DNA of 64,000 nt from NCBI RefSeq assembly GCF_019721995.1, contig NZ_BLYC01000001.1:1-64000 (forward strand), read 5' to 3'. Below the pieces are notes generated by a model. It saw nothing but the letters and a program-made list of their open reading frames with translations, was not told where the DNA came from and searched no databases. This stretch comes from Bathymodiolus japonicus methanotrophic gill symbiont (GTDB lineage: Bacteria > Pseudomonadota > Gammaproteobacteria > Methylococcales > Methylomonadaceae). Below are positions 58,705 through 64,000 of this stretch, in pieces (position 1 is the stretch's first letter; each line of letters begins with the position of its first letter). Both the position numbers and the translations under genes were made by a program.

Positions 58705-60155
58705 CATCAGTGTTCCCATTGAAAGAAGAAGTACCTAAACAAAGCAGCCTATAACCTACCTGAATGTAGCACCACTCGAATATTTCCATCTTTTTGATTT
58801 TAATCACTTATAACAGCAAATAGACACTCTGTAGGCACCGTAAAAAAACAACAAATAATTTCAAATAAAGCTTGCATTTGCCGAAAAGATTTTCTAAAAA
58901 TTTCCGTTTTAATCACCTCATAAACGGATATCACCCATGCTTAAAGACCTACCACTCTCTGAACATATTGACCAACACTGCAATGAAAGTATGGAATGTG
59001 CCCTGTTAGCAGAGCGTCATCCTTTGTGGGCTCGTTCATGCCCAGAGTTGAAGGATATCGACTTTATTCGCCTTGGGTTATTACGCTGTATCAGTGTAGT
59101 CGATAGTGGTCGCCATTTCCTCCAAACCAATGAACAGATTCATGGCCAGCTGCTTCCCCACTCAACGTATTTTAAATCACTGAAGTCGCATAGACGAACA
59201 AGTATGCTTGAGGCATTTGAACAGCAGAGCTATCATCTTCACGCTGAAACACTGCTATCGCAAGGCATTGATTATCTTAAAGCATTCCCGGAACTTGACG
59301 AATACACCATAGAAGCAGTGGATGGACATTTTATTGATCATGCCTGCCATACTGAAAAAAACAGCAAGGGGAAAGTTTATGCGGCCGGGGGGATTTACGC
59401 GTTGAATCTCAGAAGTGGGTTGCTCAGATTTCTTTGTCTGGTGACAAACGGAACTCAGAGGCATCAAGAAATACCTGTGTTACGAGATCATATTGAAAAG
59501 CAAAACAAGGGAAATAACAGCTCTCAGAAACATCTCTATGTCTACGATAAAGCCGTCACCGACTTTGTCTGGTGGGATCGGCAGAAACGACATGCTAATT
59601 ACATGATTTCAATGCTAAAAGAAAATTCAATTGCGACTCTGGTTGAGTCTATCCCTTTTGACTCCCGCCATGAGATCAATACAGGGGTTGAAGCATACAG
59701 TGTGTACGAAAACAAGGGCATCAAATTTAACGTGGTGGATTACCGTGATCCAGAAACTGGAAAACTTCACCGGTTTGTGACAACCTTGCCAATGACTATT
59801 AACCCTGGAACCATTGCCATGCTGTATTTCAAGCGATGGACGATTGAAAAGACATTCAATAACACTAAAAGTAATGTCAAGGAAACTAAAGCTTGGTCTT
59901 CCAATACCCGCTCACTTGAAAATCAAATGCGCCTGACTGCAATGAGCTATAATTTAATGCGCGTGTTTGAAGAGATTTCAAAAACACAACAGCCAGAATT
60001 GATTCATCCATCGGATAAAAAATATAGCGAGGCTCTGGAGATTAGGCCGCAACAGGCTCAAAAACGAGATCGTCAGGAATGTCTTTACAGTGCTTTATGA
60101 GCTCTCTTGTGGCGAGGTTAGTTTCACGGCCTCAATTGATAGGGGAACACTGATG
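58705..60155 (+). mobile_element. IS4-family insertion sequence, complete (1451 bp)
   Basis: Inverted ends CATCAGTGTTCCC/GGGAACACTGATG. The flanks (TTTTTAC and TAAATAG) are not direct repeats, in contrast to the remnant at 35831, suggesting adjacent deletion or recombination between copies. Confidence 0.9.
58937..60100 (+). CDS. IS4-family transposase
   Basis: A 387-residue DDE transposase, apparently intact. The acidic residues lie in IEAVDGHFIDHACH and LYVYDKAVTDFVWW, and the YREK signature in YFKRWTIEKTFNNTK. It could mobilise the remnant at 35831, which still has both ends. Confidence 0.9.
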   Translation: MLKDLPLSEHIDQHCNESMECALLAERHPLWARSCPELKDIDFIRLGLLRCISVVDSGRHFLQTNEQIHGQLLPHSTYFKSLKSHRRTSMLEAFEQQSYHLHAETLLSQGIDYLKAFPELDEYTIEAVDGHFIDHACHTEKNSKGKVYAAGGIYALNLRSGLLRFLCLVTNGTQRHQEIPVLRDHIEKQNKGNNSSQKHLYVYDKAVTDFVWWDRQKRHANYMISMLKENSIATLVESIPFDSRHEINTGVEAYSVYENKGIKFNVVDYRDPETGKLHRFVTTLPMTINPGTIAMLYFKRWTIEKTFNNTKSNVKETKAWSSNTRSLENQMRLTAMSYNLMRVFEEISKTQQPELIHPSDKKYSEALEIRPQQAQKRDRQECLYSAL

Positions 60156-60201
60156 TAAATAGTTAAGATAGCCCTTCCCTTTTTATATTAATAATTTGTT
60201 A

Positions 60202-61361
60202 TTATTGCGCCGCAGGCGTTTTGATACTACTCTTTCGCTGAAAATCAGGGAAACGTAGCCTAAGCGAAGTGATGATTTTTAGTCCGCGATAGCCGTAGGG
60301 CCGTTGTTTTGTCGGAGTCTGAGCGTTAGCGAAGGTGGAGACAAAATAAAAGGCCATCCGACACGGCGTCAAGTCATTTGGAGCCTATGTTCCGACCCCT
60401 TGTTGGGTCGGGACGAGGTGACGAGGACGAATCGGGGCCGCCGGAGGCATAAGTGGTCGCGTTAAGTTTTTGCTGCTTGCTTGGGCTGGGATGCCCAAAA
60501 CAAGCTTTCGCAAAAATAGCGACTCCCCGATTTATAATAAACCTCCGCTGGCGTTCGATAGTCCAAGGACTGATGAATTCGCCTGTGATTGTAAAATTCA
60601 AAATAGTCTTTCAGCCCTAAATATGCTTCATTCACTGTCTGAAAGTCATTCAGATAGACCTTTTCATACTTGACTGATCGCCACAATCGTTCAACAAAAA
60701 TATTATCCAATGCGCGGCCTCTGCCATCCATGCTAACACGGATTCCTTTCTCCAATAAGGGCCCTGTAAATCGATTCGTTGTGAATTGACTTCCCTGGTC
60801 CGTATTAAAGATTTCACACTGTGATGAACTTAGTGTTTCATTAAGGGCTGCTATGCAAAAGTCTGCGTCCATTGTCGTACTTAACGCCCAATTAAGTACA
60901 TATCGGCTATGCCAGTCAATAATGGCCATCAGATAGACAAAACCATGCTTCATGCGGATGTAGGTAATATCCGTACTCCAGACCTGATTGCATCGCTCGA
61001 TCTGCAGGTTTCTCAGTAAATAAGGATAGATCTTATGCTCTGAGTTGCCCTGACTTAGTCTTGGCTTTGGATATACCGCTTCCAGCCCCATCTGCCTTAG
61101 TAACCGCCTCCCTCGCTTCGGATTGACCTGGTGCCCTTGAGATCTCAAATGCTCCGTCATTTTCAAGACACCGTAAAAGGGTGTTTCGGTATATTGTTTA
61201 TCCAATTCATGCATCAGCATCAGGGTATAGTCATCTATGCCAACGGGTCGGTAATATAAACTTGACCTGTTGATGCTCAACAAGCAACACTGCTTTCTGA
61301 TACTTAACTCTGAATGACCTGGCTCTATCCACATTTTTCGAGTCGCAAGTGTAAGAGTCAT
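60202..61361 (-). pseudogene. IS3 OrfB transposase, last residues split by B11
   Basis: DDE integrase core: WSTDITYIRMKHGFVYLMAI, IFNTDQGSQFTTNRF, and DNIFVERLWRSVKYEKVYL. B11 enters after EVYYK, so the present frame ends in an element-encoded tail at 60462. Removing 295 bp gives YYKKSSIKTPAAQ and TAA at 60202. Only about nine residues are affected, so it may still be active. It is expressed from orfA by probable -1 slippage on a run of nine A residues near 61370. Confidence 0.88.
60236..60530 (+). mobile_element. B element, copy B11 (295 bp)
   Basis: CAGGG sub-type with GGAAACGTAGCC, antisense in IS3 orfB, ending CCCCGA. No target duplication. Confidence 0.95.
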
Positions 61362-61636
61362 AGATTTTTTTTTAGAAAATCATTCTCTACTTTCAGTTGC
61401 CCTATCTGCTTGTACAGATCGTCAACTAAAGCCTGCTGGTCATTATCCTGTTGTTTACTTTTAGTCGAGAATGCTTCAGGAATAACCTCTAATACAGCTT
61501 TTTTCCAGTTGTTGATTTGTGTTGCATGAATACCATATTTCGCGGTAATTTCAGCTCTTGTCTTTTCCCCTTTTAGTACGTCTAATACCACTTTTACTTT
61601 GGTTTGCGTACTATGCTTCTTCCGATTTATGGTCAT
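61358..61636 (-). CDS. IS3 OrfA
   Basis: A 92-residue helix-turn-helix protein (KVKVVLDVLKGEKTRAEITA, KYGIHATQINNWKK) with a C-terminal leucine-rich coiled coil. It overlaps orfB at an A9 slippery run, the usual IS3 frameshift site. Confidence 0.9.
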   Translation of the reverse strand: MTINRKKHSTQTKVKVVLDVLKGEKTRAEITAKYGIHATQINNWKKAVLEVIPEAFSTKSKQQDNDQQALVDDLYKQIGQLKVENDFLKKNL

Positions 61637-61705
61637 TTCTTAATCCTCAGTTTTGAGGGCAAGATTCTATCTTAAATGCTGGTCTAGTTTTTGGGGATCA
61701 TTATA

Positions 61706-61860
61706 ATTGAACGTAAGGTTGCTGTTTCAACTCAAAATCAAGCGATGAATGCGCTGTTTTTTTATATAAACGGGTTTTAGATAAGCCATTAGAGAAAATA
61801 GTCGATGCTATTCGCTCTACTAAAAATCGTAAGATTCCGGTGGTACTGACTCAAGATGAA
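61706..61860 (+). pseudogene. Integron-type integrase fragment
   Basis: With one T restored in a T tract near 61757, the sequence reads IERKVAVSTQNQAMNALFFL then YKRVLDKPLEKIVDAIRSTK and RKIPVVLTQDE. This closely resembles the core-binding region of integron integrases (the STQNQALNAL and RLPVVL segments). It is cut by IS3 on the left and MITE D6 on the right; the catalytic domain is missing. No attC site was seen. Confidence 0.75.
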
Positions 61861-62064
61861 CTGAAGTTTCCCAATAATTATTTATGGTAAAATTGAAACT
61901 ATGCTACAACTATATGAAAAAAACAGTCTTTTCATTCGTTTCAAATGCTATTGCCTAAGGGGAATTAAGTAGGGGTTTGCTATAAACATGGCAAAACCAC
62001 CTAAAATAAACCTCGATACACCAGCATTGTGTATTTCAGCTACTCAATAATTGGGAAACTTCAG
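61861..62064 (+). mobile_element. D element (MITE), copy D6 (204 bp)
   Basis: An intact copy whose flanks differ (AAGATGAA and TTAATAAA), so one flank has been exchanged or deleted. It ends directly before the cysJ stop codon. Confidence 0.92.
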
Positions 62065-63801
62065 TTAATAAACATCCCTTACATAACGCTTGTCTTTTTT
62101 CATTTGGCTGATATAGTCGGCAGCCTGTTCTTCTGATAGCTTGCCATGTGTGGCAATCACATCATGCAAGGCTTTATCTACGTCTTTGGCCATGCGATAG
62201 GCATCTCCACAAACAAAGAAGTACCCGCCTTGTTCTAGCATTGCAAATAGCTCTGCGCCTTGTTCGCGCATGCGATCCTGAACGTAGATTTTTTCTTGTT
62301 GATCACGAGAGAAGGCCAGGTCTAATTTCGTTAGCACACCACTCTTTTGCATGGCTTCTATTTCATCCTGGTAGATAAAGTCTGTTGCTGCATTACGATC
62401 TCCGAAGAATAACCAGTTAACCCCTTTGGCTTTATGGAATTCGCGCTCTTGCAGGAATGCACGGAAGGGCGCAATACCCGTCCCCGGGCCGACCATGATC
62501 ATCGGTAGATCATCATTTTCAGGCACTCTAAAGACTTTGTTGGGGCTAAAAAAGCAACGTACCGGGGTATTTTCATCTGCTAAATCTGCGAGATAGGTCG
62601 AGCAAACGCCTTTATGTTCACGGTTATGGCTGTTGTAGCGCACACTGCTGATAGTTAAATGCACGGTGTCAGGGTTAGCTTTGCCGCTAGAGGAGATTGA
62701 GTAGGCACGATGCTGCAGTGGTTTGAGTAAGGCTAAAAATTCAGCTGCTGAAAATTGCATTTCCGGGAATTGCAATAATAAGTCCAGCGTATCACGCCCC
62801 CATAAATAACTTGCCAGTTTATCTTTGTCGCCAGCGCGTAATAAATTATTTAGTTCCTGAGCGCCTGAGCGCCTAGCGATTTCCTCGAGCAATTCCTTAC
62901 TCGGTAGCTTGATTTCAAAATGTTCGCTTAATGCCTTTGTCAGTGGCATTAATTCACCGTGTACAGGCTCATCTTCATCACCTGTACAACCTATGGCCTT
63001 TATAATTTCGGCAACGAGTTCTGGGCAATTAACCGGGATGATATTTAATGCATCTCCCGCTTCATAGCTTAATTCATAACCTGCTATGGAGATTTCATAG
63101 TGACGAATTTCTTTTGAGGAGTCAGAGCTACTTAATAAACGGTTAACGGTCAGTTTGCCAGGGAATGGGTTTTTACGCCCATATTTTGGAGCTGATTTGC
63201 TACTGCCAGTATCGACGGTGATTGTTGCGGCACCATCCGCCATCAGCGGAATAGTGTTGCTAATCCAGGCTTCTGCTGCATCGTCAAAATCGACATCACA
63301 ATCAGCGCGGTCATACACGCGCCTGGCACCGAGTTTTTCCAGGCGCTGATCCCAATCTATACCTGCCTGGCAGAATAAGTCATAACTGGTATCACCCAGA
63401 GCGAGTACCGAGTATTTCATTTGCGCTAAGTCAATGCTATCGTCTGAGCTTATAGCATCCCATAATAGCTGCGCATTATCAGGCATTTCACCTTCGCCAT
63501 AGGTGCTGGTGATAATTAATAAATATTCGATTTTACTGAAAGCATCGGCTTCAATCTCATCCATGCCCATAATGTCAGGGTTTAAACCATGTGCCTTTGC
63601 AACTTGTGCGGCATCATGGGCAACCGACTCTGAATTACCGGTTTGTGAGCCATAGATTATGCTAATACTGCGTGCATTCGCGCTATCACCTGAACCTGCA
63701 CTCTGTAAAATATGGCTGTACATGCCTGCAAAAAAACCACCTAGCCAGGCCTGTTGTGCCTCGTTGAAAGGTATGTTTTGAGAATTGTTCGTTGTAGTCA
63801 T
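62065..63801 (-). CDS. cysJ: Sulfite reductase flavoprotein subunit
   Basis: A 578-residue NADPH-dependent electron donor for CysI. It has an N-terminal flavodoxin domain (IIYGSQTGNSESVAHDAAQV, ITSTYGEGEMPDNAQLLW), an FAD-binding domain (RAYSISSSGKANPD, GVCSTYLAD), and an NADPH-binding end (MVGPGTGIAPFRAFLQER, FFGDRN, YVCGDA-like FVCGDAYRMAKDV, DKRYVRDVY). It is complete even though MITE D6 touches its stop. cysI is not in the window. Confidence 0.93.
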   Translation of the reverse strand: MTTTNNSQNIPFNEAQQAWLGGFFAGMYSHILQSAGSGDSANARSISIIYGSQTGNSESVAHDAAQVAKAHGLNPDIMGMDEIEADAFSKIEYLLIITSTYGEGEMPDNAQLLWDAISSDDSIDLAQMKYSVLALGDTSYDLFCQAGIDWDQRLEKLGARRVYDRADCDVDFDDAAEAWISNTIPLMADGAATITVDTGSSKSAPKYGRKNPFPGKLTVNRLLSSSDSSKEIRHYEISIAGYELSYEAGDALNIIPVNCPELVAEIIKAIGCTGDEDEPVHGELMPLTKALSEHFEIKLPSKELLEEIARRSGAQELNNLLRAGDKDKLASYLWGRDTLDLLLQFPEMQFSAAEFLALLKPLQHRAYSISSSGKANPDTVHLTISSVRYNSHNREHKGVCSTYLADLADENTPVRCFFSPNKVFRVPENDDLPMIMVGPGTGIAPFRAFLQEREFHKAKGVNWLFFGDRNAATDFIYQDEIEAMQKSGVLTKLDLAFSRDQQEKIYVQDRMREQGAELFAMLEQGGYFFVCGDAYRMAKDVDKALHDVIATHGKLSEEQAADYISQMKKDKRYVRDVY

Positions 63802-63937
63802 GGGGTTGTTCTTAAAAAGTGTCTCGATAGAAATATGAGAGTTTTGTTAAATTTGGCTTTGCTATCCTGGATAATCTAAACAAAGTTACAATGTAACTGT
63901 TTGTTGGCTCTCTACTTAATTTGAGCTTGAATTCTGA

Positions 63938-64000
63938 TAGGGCGTGGCTTTAGCCCGCCAATAAGCAGAGAGCCTGCTAAAAGCGGGCTAAAGCCACGCC
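63938..64000. repeat. Palindromic repeat, second copy (runs off right edge)
   Basis: Same arms as at 30074-30143 (TAGGGCGTGGCTTTAGCCCG and complement), with a different centre of about 20 bp. It lies upstream of cysJ. Confidence 0.85.

Larger units (their letters stand above)
60160..61690 (-). mobile_element. IS3-family insertion sequence interrupted by B11
   Basis: Two overlapping frames orfA and orfB. Partial inverted ends around TTAAGATAG are seen near 60167 and CTATCTTAA near 61668, so the borders are approximate. The left end is adjacent to the IS4 element, the right end inside an integrase remnant. Confidence 0.8.

Noticed and set aside
534-60530. A/B/C elements as self-splicing introns
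   Set aside because: Precise removal restores frames, but about half the interrupted genes are antisense to the element, where splicing of the element strand could not help. No group I or II core or boundary motif was seen.

Overview
The window looks like chromosomal DNA of a gammaproteobacterial methylotroph or methanotroph (Methylococcales type). The main evidence is a formaldehyde-activating enzyme gene (fae) preceded by two tetrahydromethanopterin-associated genes (an RimK-like ATP-grasp ligase and a CitG-like protein). Supporting evidence is a large glycogen locus (glgBA divergent from glgC, a GH57 enzyme and malQ), a PEP-CTERM/exosortase-type PrsK/PrsR regulator pair, a full ccmABCDEFGHI cytochrome c maturation operon, and ubiG-gph-yciK. 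No pmo, mxa or rRNA gene lies in the window, so genus is not assigned. The sequence is AT-leaning by eye; this was not computed.

Layout. 1-1.8 kb: a broken IS4-type transposase. 1.8-10 kb: glycogen synthesis and breakdown. 10-13.4 kb: cysM, ruvB, a GDT1-family transporter and a VOC protein. 13.4-16.1 kb: a repeat-rich patch with an interrupted DUF4136 lipoprotein and a small TIGR02647-type protein. 16.2-21.8 kb: ftsH, ung, an ABC-F protein, a DUF6316-like protein and a YcxB-like protein. 21.8-25.5 kb: a graveyard of repeats, an IS630 remnant and a DUF4156 lipoprotein with a rebuilt N-terminus. 25.6-33 kb: mtaB, an SLC13 transporter, a pentapeptide-repeat protein, sufT, yciK, gph and ubiG. 33-35.6 kb: H4MPT/fae genes. 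35.7-40 kb: an interrupted DUF3047 gene, a rhomboid protease, yaaA and hypotheticals. 40-46.6 kb: prsK and prsR, both destroyed by stacked insertions and point lesions. 46.7-58.3 kb: manC and the ccm operon, split by repeats and an IS110/IS1111 element. 58.4-62 kb: a putA stump, IS4, IS3 and an integron-integrase fragment. 62-64 kb: cysJ.

The dominant and possibly undescribed feature is a family of structured, non-coding elements of constant length. I call them A (280 bp, 7 copies), B (295 bp, 10 complete and 1 partial) and C (260 bp, 4 copies). All begin CGCTG. A and C share one 3' end (GGCGCGCCTG); B has another (GACTCCCC plus NA). All 22 copies point the same way on the chromosome, whatever the direction of the gene they hit. 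They leave no target duplication: deleting exactly one element length restores the reading frame or an uninterrupted repeat at a dozen sites. They have hit almost every other mobile element here, so they are the youngest layer. No transposase for them is visible. The pattern resembles single-strand (HUH/Y1-type) mobilisation biased to one replication-fork strand, but that is inference.

Two further MITE families (D, 204 bp, TIR CTGAAGTTTCCC; E, 176 bp, TIR GTAACTACTCAGCG) make 7-8 bp target duplications and sit mostly in the same decaying regions. The genome appears to be undergoing mobile-element expansion with loss of accessory regulators, while central metabolic genes stay intact.
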